64,000 bases of DNA from an uncultured Bacteroidota bacterium (GTDB lineage Bacteria; Bacteroidota; Bacteroidia; Flavobacteriales; Flavobacteriaceae), in assembly GCA_902512065.1 (NCBI GenBank), contig CABXHU010000003.1:62001-126000 (forward strand), in the 5' to 3' direction. Made by a program: the position numbers and the translations under genes. Position 1 is the first letter of the stretch; every line of letters begins with the position of its first letter. Positions 1 to 7,577 of the stretch are shown one piece after another. The notes under the pieces were generated by a model, which saw only the letters and a program-made list of their open reading frames with translations, searched no databases and was not told where the DNA came from.

Positions 1-201
1 AATGAGTTTAAATTTCAAAAGAATCAGATAGTAATTTTTGGCAATGAATCTATGGGAATAAGTGATGAAATTAAAAGTATGGTAAAAGACAGGGTAACAA
101 TTCCTCGTTATAATTCTAATCTTGATGTGGAGAGTATAAATGTGGCAAATTCAGTTGCAATAGTTTTGGCTGAACTAAAAAACAGATCTACTGGAAAGTA
201 A
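1..201 (+). CDS. SpoU/TrmH-family RNA methyltransferase, C-terminal end (partial)
   Basis: Only the last 66 codons are in the window; the reading frame enters at base 1 and stops at TAA 199-201. The piece has the C-terminal signature of SpoU (TrmH) 2'-O-ribose methyltransferases: a GNESMGIS motif, an IPRY segment and an ESINVANSVAI segment, which build the knotted SAM-binding fold. These enzymes methylate tRNA or rRNA riboses; the exact substrate cannot be told from this fragment. The gene runs toward porT, and the two 3' ends overlap by 14 bases. Confidence 0.85.
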   Translation, partial: NEFKFQKNQIVIFGNESMGISDEIKSMVKDRVTIPRYNSNLDVESINVANSVAIVLAELKNRSTGK

Positions 202-901
202 AGTTTACAACAATTCCACTTGTTTTCATAAAATCTATATTACTAGTCCATGGACTCATTGGATCTTCATCTGGCACTAATTCATCACTTATAGCAAAAA
301 TTCCTCTAATAGAAGGACTGAACTTAAACCATTCTAGATATAAATCAATTCCAAACCCCAATTCATAAAAGAATGCATTCTTTTTCATTCTAAATTGTCC
401 AAGGGTATTATCATCTAGGCTATTCTCTTTACTTGATAAGTTTATTGCAGTTGAAACTCCTGCTGTTATGTATGGCTTAAAATTATTAACCCTTTTAGTT
501 GATATTTTAAGAAGTATTGGAAAATGTATATAGGTTGATTTAAGATCTCTTTGGTGCTGAAGTTGATTAAATTCTGATTCATTAAAATATAATGGATCGT
601 AAATAAGACTTCTTTTAGACATTACAAGTCCAGGCTCAAATCTGACATCTAAATAATCATTGATTCTTACATTACCAATTAAACCCACATTAAAACCAAA
701 ACTCTTCTGGGTTTGAATATCTTCTAAATCCACCTTATAATCAAAATTAAAGTCATAGTTGTTTACTCCAAGATAGTATCCCCAACTTATTTGGGGTTTA
801 TCAAAATTCTCATTATTAATAACTTTCTTCTTAGTAAACAGCTGGGAATACCCCATATTTACTGAAAGAATAAAAATTAATGTTAATAAGAGCTTTTTCA
901 T
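188..901 (-). CDS. porT: PorT/SprT-like outer-membrane beta-barrel protein of type IX secretion
   Basis: This 237-residue protein has a signal peptide (MKKLLLTLIFILSVNMGYSQ) and then alternating strands typical of a small outer-membrane barrel. The early segment SWGYYLGVNNYDFNFDY is characteristic of PorT/SprT, a protein required for type IX secretion and gliding in Bacteroidetes. The barrel ends in VVNFTFQ, an aromatic C-terminus usual for outer-membrane proteins. It lies one base after ubiE on the same strand and is probably cotranscribed with it. The gene order TrmH-family methyltransferase, porT, ubiE is, from memory, common in Flavobacteriia. Its 3' end overlaps the convergent methyltransferase gene. 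Confidence 0.85.
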   Translation of the reverse strand: MKKLLLTLIFILSVNMGYSQLFTKKKVINNENFDKPQISWGYYLGVNNYDFNFDYKVDLEDIQTQKSFGFNVGLIGNVRINDYLDVRFEPGLVMSKRSLIYDPLYFNESEFNQLQHQRDLKSTYIHFPILLKISTKRVNNFKPYITAGVSTAINLSSKENSLDDNTLGQFRMKKNAFFYELGFGIDLYLEWFKFSPSIRGIFAISDELVPDEDPMSPWTSNIDFMKTSGIVVNFTFQ

Positions 902-902
902 A

Positions 903-1649
903 TTATTTTTTATTTGCTACATAAATTGTGGTAGCTCCAAAAGTTTGAGGTCTGTTTTCAATATTTATAAACCCTATTTTATCTAAAATATTGTTAAAAT
1001 CTATCCCACTAGGGAATTTTGTTAGGGATTTAGATAGGTATTTATAAGCATACTTGTCTTTTGAAAACAGTCGACCAACAAAAGGAACAATATATTTTAT
1101 ATACATGTAGTGACCTTGCTTGAAAGGAAAATTCTCTGGATTAGAGGTTTCTAATACAACAAAGGTACCATTAGGTTTTAACGTTCTATTAATCTCATTT
1201 AATGCTTTGTTTAAATTATCAAAATTTCTTACTCCGAAAGAACAGGTAATGGCATCAAAATAATTATCCTTAAAATCAAGGTTTTCAGCATCACCTATTT
1301 GAATTTTAATTCTATCATTTAATCCTCTCTTATTAACCTTATTTTGACCAATTTTAAGCATATCCTCACTTATATCTATTCCAATAATTTCTTCGGCTTT
1401 GGTTTCTAATAAATCAATGGCTAAATCACCAGTTCCAGTGGCAATATCTAAAATTTTAATAGGTTTTTTTCTTTTTAAGATTTTTGCTACTTTTTTTCTC
1501 CACACGCCGTGCAATCCAAAGAATAATATTTTATTCACTATATCATATGCATCAGATATAGAATTAAAAAGCTTTATTACCTGGGACTTTTTTGATAAGG
1601 GGCTATTTTCATATGGATTAACATTTTCAAAAGTCTCTTGATTCTTCAT
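903..1649 (-). CDS. ubiE: Demethylmenaquinone methyltransferase
   Basis: UbiE/MenG transfers a methyl group from S-adenosylmethionine to demethylmenaquinone, the last step of menaquinone synthesis. The 248 residues match the family length. Motif I of the class I methyltransferase fold is visible as ILDIATGTGDLA around residue 66, followed by the acidic IGIDIS strand and the family segments ITCSFGVRNF and VVLETSNP. Menaquinone is the expected quinone here, and it would accept electrons from the NQR complex encoded at 17992-23983. The gene starts at an ATG 21 bases after a minus-strand TAnnTTTG box and heads a two-gene unit with porT. Confidence 0.95.
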   Translation of the reverse strand: MKNQETFENVNPYENSPLSKKSQVIKLFNSISDAYDIVNKILFFGLHGVWRKKVAKILKRKKPIKILDIATGTGDLAIDLLETKAEEIIGIDISEDMLKIGQNKVNKRGLNDRIKIQIGDAENLDFKDNYFDAITCSFGVRNFDNLNKALNEINRTLKPNGTFVVLETSNPENFPFKQGHYMYIKYIVPFVGRLFSKDKYAYKYLSKSLTKFPSGIDFNNILDKIGFINIENRPQTFGATTIYVANKK

Positions 1650-1670
1650 TATAGTAGTTTAATTATTGTG

Positions 1671-1678
1671 CAAAAATA
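1671..1678 (-). promoter_or_regulatory. Bacteroidetes -7 box for ubiE-porT
   Basis: Read on the minus strand this is TATTTTTG, a full match to the Bacteroidetes -7 consensus TAnnTTTG, with 21 bases between it and the ubiE ATG. No convincing -33 TTG lies at standard spacing. Confidence 0.55.
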
Positions 1679-1711
1679 ATCACAATAAAGTAACAATTGT
1701 CCAAAATGAAG

Positions 1712-1719
1712 TATATTTG
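1712..1719 (+). promoter_or_regulatory. Bacteroidetes -7 box for trkA-trkH
   Basis: TATATTTG matches TAnnTTTG, with 21 bases between it and the ATG at 1741. Its position argues against the upstream in-frame ATG at 1666 as the start of trkA, because transcription would begin after that codon. Confidence 0.55.
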
Positions 1720-1740
1720 TTCTCTAGAATTATTACTACA

Positions 1741-3078
1741 ATGAATATAATAATTGCGGGATCTGGCGAAGTTGGATCTCATTTAGCAAAGTTATTATCA
1801 TACGAATCTCAAGAAATTACATTAATTGATTCTAATAAGGAGAATTTATCCTTTCCTAACTCACATTTAGATATTAAGGTAATTCATGGAGATTGCTCAT
1901 CAATCTCAACTTTAAGAGATGCAGACGTCTCTTCTGCAGATTTATTTATTGCTGTAACAGAGATGCAATCAGTTAATTTAACCTCTTGTTTTTTAGCAAA
2001 ACAATTAGGTGCTAATAAAACTATTGCAAGAATATCTAATACAGAACTAATTGAAAAAAATGGTGTTGATATCAGTATACTTGGAATTGAGGAATTGATT
2101 TCACCAGAAACATTAGCTTCAGATGAAATTAAGCTAGTCATTAGCCAAGCTGTATTTAATGACGCATTTGAATTTGAAGATGGAGCATTGATGACTTTAG
2201 GATTAAAAGTGCAAGAATCTGCTGCTTTAATTGGTAAATCTGTAGTTGAAGCTGCAAGAATCTTACCTGAAATGCACTTTTTCCCGATAGCAATTAAAAG
2301 AGGAAATAATACCATTATACCAAGAGGGGATACAATTTTTGAAGTGGGAGATAGAATAGTATTTATGACTACCCCTGGAGGAGATGAAGAATTACTTAAA
2401 TTATCTGGACAAGATAATCATGAAATAAAAAATATAATGATTCTTGGTGGAGGTAAAATTGGAAAGAGGGTAGCAAAAGAACTTAGTGAGAGTAATTTGA
2501 ATGTAAAATTAGTTGAATCAAATAAGAATAAAGCTCAAGAATTAGCTGATGAACTTAGTGATTGTTTAGTCATTCTAGGAGATGGAACTAATGTAGAGTT
2601 ATTAGAAGACGAAGGTATCGATCAAATGGATGCTTTTATATCTGTAACAGGTGATTCTGAGACCAATATAATGTCATGTTTGATGGCTAAATCAAAAGGA
2701 ATTGGAAAAACCATCGCTTTAGTTGAAAACATTGATTACTATAAGCTTTCCCAAATAAGTGGAATAGACACCCTGATAAATAAGAAATTATTAGCAGCTA
2801 ATACTATAGAAAAATATGTAAGAAGAGGTGAGGTAGTAGCTGTTTCACAACTTAGCAACATGAATGCAGAATTATTAGAATTTGTTGTAAGAAAAGATTC
2901 TAATATATGTGATAAAGAGATTAAAGACTTATTATTCCCTAGATCTGCAATTATTAGTGGAGTTATAAGAGATGGAGAAGGGCTTATAGTCTTAGGAGAT
3001 TTTAAACTACTTGAAAATGACAGAGTAGTTGTATGTTGTCTTATGGATTCTATTAAAGAAGTAGAAAAGTTTTTCTAA
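1741..3078 (+). CDS. trkA: Trk potassium uptake regulatory subunit TrkA
   Basis: TrkA is the cytosolic NAD(H)-binding gating ring of the Trk potassium transporter. The 445 residues hold two tandem RCK units. Each starts with a Rossmann dinucleotide motif (IIIAGSGEVGSHLAK at residue 2 and IMILGGGKIGKRVAK near residue 232) and ends in a TrkA_C domain. I chose the ATG at 1741 because the Rossmann strand begins there; an in-frame ATG at 1666 would add 25 residues with no family counterpart and lies upstream of the likely promoter. The stop overlaps the trkH start by one base (TAATG), so the two subunits are translationally coupled. Confidence 0.95.
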   Translation: MNIIIAGSGEVGSHLAKLLSYESQEITLIDSNKENLSFPNSHLDIKVIHGDCSSISTLRDADVSSADLFIAVTEMQSVNLTSCFLAKQLGANKTIARISNTELIEKNGVDISILGIEELISPETLASDEIKLVISQAVFNDAFEFEDGALMTLGLKVQESAALIGKSVVEAARILPEMHFFPIAIKRGNNTIIPRGDTIFEVGDRIVFMTTPGGDEELLKLSGQDNHEIKNIMILGGGKIGKRVAKELSESNLNVKLVESNKNKAQELADELSDCLVILGDGTNVELLEDEGIDQMDAFISVTGDSETNIMSCLMAKSKGIGKTIALVENIDYYKLSQISGIDTLINKKLLAANTIEKYVRRGEVVAVSQLSNMNAELLEFVVRKDSNICDKEIKDLLFPRSAIISGVIRDGEGLIVLGDFKLLENDRVVVCCLMDSIKEVEKFF

Positions 3079-4562
3079 TGAAAATTAATCATAAAATCAT
3101 ATTATATTTTATAGGCTTTTTACTGCTATTTAACGGTGGTTTTATGTTTATTTCATCTATGGTAAGCTATTACTATAAAGATGGCATTACTATGGATTTA
3201 ATCTATTCTGGATTAATTGTTACTCTTATTGGGGGATTGCTTTTATTTCTCAACAAGAATCATGATAAGCAATTAAATAAAAGAGAGGGATATCTAGTTG
3301 TAGTATTAGGCTGGTTGGCTATGATTTTTACAGGTACGCTACCATACATTCTTACCGGCACAATAGATGGGTTTTCTAATATAGTATTTGAAACAACTTC
3401 AGGATTCACCACTACAGGTGCAACGATTATAAATGATATTGAAATTTTACCAGAGGGAATTCTATTCTGGAGGAGTATTACACATTGGTTAGGAGGTATG
3501 GGAATAATAGTTTTTGCTATTGCCATTTTACCTCTACTTGGAATTGGAGGAATGCAGCTGTTTAGCGCTGAATCTCCAGGAATGGAAATGGATAAATTAC
3601 ATCCTAGAATCACAGATACAGCTAAGAGGTTATGGTTGCTTTATTTATCATTTACTCTTGTAGAAACTGTTCTATTAACTTTTGCTGGAATGTCTTTATT
3701 TGATGCTATTAATCATTCAATGAGTAACATTGCTTCTGGAGGTTTTTCTACTAAAAATGCAAGTATTGGTTTTTGGAATGATCAGCCTTTGATCCAATAC
3801 ATTGTAATATTCTTCATGTTTATAGCTGGAACTAATTTTGTGCTTAGTTACTTTGGTTTTAAGGGTAAGTTTAAAAAGATAATTGAGAATGATGAATTTA
3901 GAATCTACAGTCTTTTCATTGCATTATGTACTGTTATAGTAGGATCAGTAATATATTTTAACACTGATTTTTTATCTGATTTTTCTGATGGATTTACTAG
4001 AATTGAAGGAGTTTTTAGACATGCACTTTTTCAAGTAGTTTCTATTATAACGACTACAGGATTCACTACAGCTGATTATACAGCATGGACTCCTATGCTA
4101 CTTTTAATATTCTTTGGTTTAATGTTTGTTGGAGGATCTGCTGGAAGTACAGCAGGTGGATTTAAAGTCATGAGACATTTACTGATTATTAAAAATGGTT
4201 TATTACAATTTAAAAGAATACTTCATCCAAATGCAATATTGCCAATCAGATATAATAAGAAATCTGTTTCTAGCGAAATTATGTATAACATACTAGGATT
4301 TTTCATTGTCTATATGCTATCATTTATGGCTGGGACATTAGTATTATCAATCCTAGGCCTTGATTTCTCATCATCTCTTGGTGTTTCTGCATCTAGTTTA
4401 GGTAATGTGGGACCTTCTATAGGTGACTTTGGACCTTCTTCTACTTTTTATGATTTACCAGTCTTAGCTAAATGGTGGTCATCTTTCTTAATGTTGTTGG
4501 GTAGGTTAGAACTCTATACAGTTCTAATTATTATTACACCTTATTTTTGGAGAAATAGATAG
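3078..4562 (+). CDS. trkH: Trk potassium uptake transmembrane subunit TrkH
   Basis: TrkH is the ion-conducting membrane subunit that pairs with TrkA. The 494-residue hydrophobic protein carries the four degenerate selectivity-filter loops of the Trk/Ktr family: TSGFTTTGATI, NIASGGFSTKNA, TTTGFTTADYT and GNVGPSIGDFGP. The conserved GGMGI segment (LGGMGIIVFAIAIL) and the GGSAGSTAGGFK region are also present. The start overlaps the trkA stop by one base. The gene ends directly against the 3' end of the convergent aminotransferase gene, with no intergenic base. Confidence 0.95.
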   Translation: MKINHKIILYFIGFLLLFNGGFMFISSMVSYYYKDGITMDLIYSGLIVTLIGGLLLFLNKNHDKQLNKREGYLVVVLGWLAMIFTGTLPYILTGTIDGFSNIVFETTSGFTTTGATIINDIEILPEGILFWRSITHWLGGMGIIVFAIAILPLLGIGGMQLFSAESPGMEMDKLHPRITDTAKRLWLLYLSFTLVETVLLTFAGMSLFDAINHSMSNIASGGFSTKNASIGFWNDQPLIQYIVIFFMFIAGTNFVLSYFGFKGKFKKIIENDEFRIYSLFIALCTVIVGSVIYFNTDFLSDFSDGFTRIEGVFRHALFQVVSIITTTGFTTADYTAWTPMLLLIFFGLMFVGGSAGSTAGGFKVMRHLLIIKNGLLQFKRILHPNAILPIRYNKKSVSSEIMYNILGFFIVYMLSFMAGTLVLSILGLDFSSSLGVSASSLGNVGPSIGDFGPSSTFYDLPVLAKWWSSFLMLLGRLELYTVLIIITPYFWRNR

Positions 4563-5750
4563 TTAATTTAGAATATTCTTTATTCTTGAAACAGCCTCAG
4601 TTAGTTGATCTATACTTGCTGCATATGATATTCTAATGCAATTAGGATTACCAAAAGCATCTCCAGTTACTGTTGCAACCAATGCCTTTTCAAGAAGGAA
4701 CATAGACATTTCTGAAGCATTATTAATAGTTACTCCATTAATTGTCTTGCCAAAGTAATGAGACACATCAGGGAACACATAAAATGCTCCTTCCGGCTTA
4801 TTGCATTTAAAACCCTCTATATCATTTAGTAATTCAAGAATTAAATCTCTTCTTTCTTTAAATTCATCTACCATATATTGAATTTTTGAAGGATTTTCTT
4901 GTAATGCTGTGATTACTGCTCGTTGCGCAATACAATTTGCACCGCTGGTAACTTGTCCTTGCATTTTATTACATGCTCTAGCAATCCATTCAGGCCCACC
5001 AATATATCCAATTCTCCAACCAGTCATTGCAAAGGCTTTTGAAACACCATTTACAGTGATTGTTCTATCATACATGTCACCAAATGTAGCAATACTAGAA
5101 TGGCCGCCAGAAAAATTAATATGCTCATATATTTCATCTGAAACCACATAAATTTCAGGGTGTTCCATAAGCACCTCAGAAATTTCTTTAAGCTCATTGT
5201 GACTATAAACTGAACCACTTGGATTACATGGTGAACTAAACCACAGCATTTTAGTTTTTCCGGTTATAGCTTTTTTTAAATCTTCACTAGTCATTTTAAA
5301 ATCTGAAGAGATATTTGTTTTAACCTCAACAGTTATGCCGCCATTTAACTTAATAATATCACTATAGCTAACCCAATAAGGACATGGAAGAATTACTTCA
5401 TCTCCAGGATTAATTAGTGAGGCAGCAATATTTGATAGAGATTGTTTAGCACCAGTTGAAACAACTATTTGTGATAAATCATATGTTAGTTTATTATCTC
5501 TTTCAAATTTTTTAATGATGGCTTTTTTTAATTCTACATACCCATCAACTGGTGTGTAAGAATTATAATCATCTTGAATCGCTTTTATTGCAGCATCTTT
5601 TATAAAGTCTGGAGTATTGAAATCAGGCTCTCCTAAACTAAGTCCTATAACATCTTTGCCCTGAGATTTTAATTCTCTTGCCTTAGCAGCCATTGCTAGG
5701 GTTTGTGATACAGCTAAACTATTAATTCTATCAGATAGAAGCCCCTTCAT
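4563..5750 (-). CDS. Class I pyridoxal-phosphate aminotransferase (aspartate aminotransferase type)
   Basis: This 395-residue enzyme is a fold-type I aminotransferase that swaps amino groups between aspartate or similar amino acids and 2-oxoglutarate. The SLGEPDFNTPDFI substrate-binding segment, FSSPCNPSGSVYS, VSDEIYEHI and the cofactor-binding lysine in VSKAFAMTGWR are all present. The ATG at 5750 is used; the only start further upstream is a TTG at 5759 overlapping the desaturase gene. It lies one base after the desaturase stop, so the two are probably one transcript. A role in tyrosine transamination, feeding the pathway at 60791-64000, is possible but not shown. Confidence 0.9.
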   Translation of the reverse strand: MKGLLSDRINSLAVSQTLAMAAKARELKSQGKDVIGLSLGEPDFNTPDFIKDAAIKAIQDDYNSYTPVDGYVELKKAIIKKFERDNKLTYDLSQIVVSTGAKQSLSNIAASLINPGDEVILPCPYWVSYSDIIKLNGGITVEVKTNISSDFKMTSEDLKKAITGKTKMLWFSSPCNPSGSVYSHNELKEISEVLMEHPEIYVVSDEIYEHINFSGGHSSIATFGDMYDRTITVNGVSKAFAMTGWRIGYIGGPEWIARACNKMQGQVTSGANCIAQRAVITALQENPSKIQYMVDEFKERRDLILELLNDIEGFKCNKPEGAFYVFPDVSHYFGKTINGVTINNASEMSMFLLEKALVATVTGDAFGNPNCIRISYAASIDQLTEAVSRIKNILN

Positions 5751-5751
5751 A

Positions 5752-6846
5752 TTAAACAATTGGTTTTATTCCCATTAAACGGATGTGATTAAAATGAGCA
5801 ACAATGGCGTCTTTTGTATTTTTAAACTCATTATATGGAAGATTAAATTCTTTTGCTGTTTTCCTTACAATCTTAGCTATTTTATCATAGTGAACATGAG
5901 AAATATTAGGGAATATATGATGTTCTATCTGGTGGTTTAAGCCTCCAGTGAACCAATTGACTATTTTATTATCACATGCAAAATTAACTGTTGTTTTTAA
6001 TTGATGTATAGCCCAGCTGTTTTTAATATTTCCTTTAGAATCTGGAAGGGGCATATCAGCCTCATCCATTATATGGGCTAATTGGAATACTATAGTTAGA
6101 ATTAGACCTGCAGTATAATGCATTACAACAAAAGAAATCAGAACTTTCCACCAAACTATTTTAAAAATGAATATTGGAATAATAATCCAAAATGTAAAAT
6201 ATAAAATTTTAGATATTAATAATTTAGTCCAATTTACAAAAGGGTTTGGAAATTTTCCTTGTGACAATTTTCTTTTCATATATCTTTTCATCTGAAGAAA
6301 ATCTGCAGTTATTGCCCAGTTTATTGTTAGCAGACCATATAATAAAACCGAATAATAGTGCTGAAATCTATGATACCATTTCCATTCAGAGTGTTTAGAG
6401 AATCTTATTATTCTTCCAGCTTCCATATCTTCATCATGACCATGAATATTTGTGTAGGTATGATGTAAGATGTTATGCTGTACTTGCCAATTATATCTAT
6501 TACCTGCTAATAAATATATACTACTACCCATTAATCTATTAATCCATTTTTTACTAGACAATGAGTCATGAATAGCGTCATGCATAACATTCATTCCAAC
6601 TCCTGCTAAACCTATCCCCATAATAATTGAAAACAGAATTTGTGTCCATCCAGGAATCGTAAAAATAGATATTAAAACATAAGGGGTAATAAGCAGACTA
6701 AACATTACGAATGTTTTTACCCATATTTTCCAGTTACCTGTTTTTCTAATATTTTTTTGTTTAAAATAATAGTTTACTCTTTTGTTTAATATTCTAAAAA
6801 AGTCTGAAGAATTTTTTCTATTAAAACGTATATTTTTGGAATTCAT
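5752..6846 (-). CDS. Membrane fatty acid desaturase
   Basis: The 364-residue protein is an integral-membrane acyl desaturase with a di-iron site held by three histidine clusters: HDAIHDS, HNILHHTYT and HQIEHHIFP. The QxxHH form of the third box is typical of front-end and linoleoyl-type desaturases rather than stearoyl-CoA enzymes. Hydrophobic pairs lie around residues 45-90 and 200-250. It would introduce double bonds into membrane lipid acyl chains, consistent with cold or marine life. There is no fused cytochrome b5 domain. Substrate and position specificity cannot be read from the sequence. Confidence 0.9.
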   Translation of the reverse strand: MNSKNIRFNRKNSSDFFRILNKRVNYYFKQKNIRKTGNWKIWVKTFVMFSLLITPYVLISIFTIPGWTQILFSIIMGIGLAGVGMNVMHDAIHDSLSSKKWINRLMGSSIYLLAGNRYNWQVQHNILHHTYTNIHGHDEDMEAGRIIRFSKHSEWKWYHRFQHYYSVLLYGLLTINWAITADFLQMKRYMKRKLSQGKFPNPFVNWTKLLISKILYFTFWIIIPIFIFKIVWWKVLISFVVMHYTAGLILTIVFQLAHIMDEADMPLPDSKGNIKNSWAIHQLKTTVNFACDNKIVNWFTGGLNHQIEHHIFPNISHVHYDKIAKIVRKTAKEFNLPYNEFKNTKDAIVAHFNHIRLMGIKPIV

Positions 6847-6879
6847 TTTTTAGGAATTGAGTTTAATTAATGTACAAGG

Positions 6880-6887
6880 CAAATGTA
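6880..6887 (-). promoter_or_regulatory. Bacteroidetes -7 box for the desaturase gene
   Basis: On the minus strand this is TACATTTG, matching TAnnTTTG, with 33 bases between it and the desaturase ATG. It lies back to back with the rsmG promoter region. Confidence 0.45.
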
Positions 6888-6903
6888 ATTTCTTTCTCAT
6901 TCA

Positions 6904-6938
6904 TTTTGAAACAATTGTGGACAAAAACCTTATTTTTG
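6904..6938 (+). promoter_or_regulatory. rsmG promoter (-33 TTTTG and -7 TATTTTTG)
   Basis: TTTTG at 6904-6908 and TATTTTTG at 6931-6938 are separated by 22 bases, within the spacing reported for Bacteroidetes promoters. The -7 box ends 15 bases before the ATG at 6954, which supports that start over the in-frame ATG at 6870. Confidence 0.55.
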
Positions 6939-6953
6939 TTGAAAGATTATTTT

Positions 6954-7577
6954 ATGAAAATAATTCAGAAATATTTTAATGATTTATCTAAGGATCAATT
7001 AATTCAATTTGAAAAACTAGATTCATTATATAAATTCTGGAATAATAAAATAAATGTAATCTCTAGAAAAGACATTGAGAGTTTATACTTAAAACATGTT
7101 TTACATTCATTAGCTATAGCAAAATTTATTCAATTTAATGACGGAACTACAATTATAGATGTTGGAACTGGAGGTGGTTTCCCAGGAATACCACTGGCAA
7201 TTTTATTTCCTGAATGTAAATTTCATTTAGTTGACAGTATTCAAAAAAAAGTTAGGGTAGTGGATGCAGTTTCAAATGAATTAGGCTTAAAAAACGTTAC
7301 TACTGAGTTTAATAGGGTAGAAGATATGGATGATAAATTTGATTTTATCCTAATAAGAGCAGTGGCTCAGATGTCAAAAATTCTTAAGTGGACTCTAAAT
7401 AATATCAATTCAAATTCTAATAATTCAGTTTTAAATGGAATAATTGCTTTAAAGGGTGGAGATCTTAATAAGGAACTCTTTAAAATTGAAAATAAAAAAA
7501 TAGTGGCCATCAATGATTATTTTGATGACCACTATTTTGTAGATAAAAAGTTAGTTTATATTCCTGTTAATTCTTAA
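6954..7577 (+). CDS. rsmG: 16S rRNA (guanine-N7) methyltransferase RsmG
   Basis: RsmG (GidB) methylates N7 of G527 in 16S rRNA. The 207 residues match family length when translation starts at 6954 (MKIIQKYFNDLSK). Visible motifs are NVISRKDIESLYLKHVLHSL, the SAM-binding loop DVGTGGGFPGIPLAI and the RAVAQMSKILKW segment. An upstream ATG at 6870 would add 28 unconserved residues and overlaps promoter elements. The last 80 bases of the gene contain an intrinsic terminator that serves the convergent gene on the other strand, and the two genes overlap by 11 bases. Confidence 0.92.
   Translation: MKIIQKYFNDLSKDQLIQFEKLDSLYKFWNNKINVISRKDIESLYLKHVLHSLAIAKFIQFNDGTTIIDVGTGGGFPGIPLAILFPECKFHLVDSIQKKVRVVDAVSNELGLKNVTTEFNRVEDMDDKFDFILIRAVAQMSKILKWTLNNINSNSNNSVLNGIIALKGGDLNKELFKIENKKIVAINDYFDDHYFVDKKLVYIPVNS
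7486..7536 (-). terminator. Intrinsic terminator embedded in the rsmG coding sequence
   Basis: The arms 7499-7513 and 7522-7536 form a 15-bp stem with an 8-base loop. In the minus-strand transcript every pair is canonical except one G-U wobble. The stem is followed on that strand by a U-rich tail (7498-7486, from a run of A on the plus strand). In the plus orientation there is a C-A mismatch and no U tail. It therefore serves the T9SS Omp28-like gene that ends at 7567, about 30 bases upstream. Confidence 0.8.

Noticed and set aside
1399-1641. Plus-strand open frame of 80 codons inside ubiE
   Set aside because: It is antisense to a well-supported gene and shows no domain or signal of its own. 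Similar antisense frames elsewhere in the window were rejected for the same reason.
1666-1740. N-terminal extension of trkA beginning at ATG 1666
   Set aside because: The extra 25 residues lack family counterparts and span the probable trkA -7 box and the ubiE promoter.
4506-4527. Perfect 8-bp inverted repeat near the end of trkH
   Set aside because: No T tract follows on the minus strand, and on the plus strand it would cut off the gene before its stop.
6870-6953. N-terminal extension of rsmG beginning at ATG 6870
   Set aside because: It overlaps promoter elements of both divergent genes, and the family N-terminus begins at 6954.
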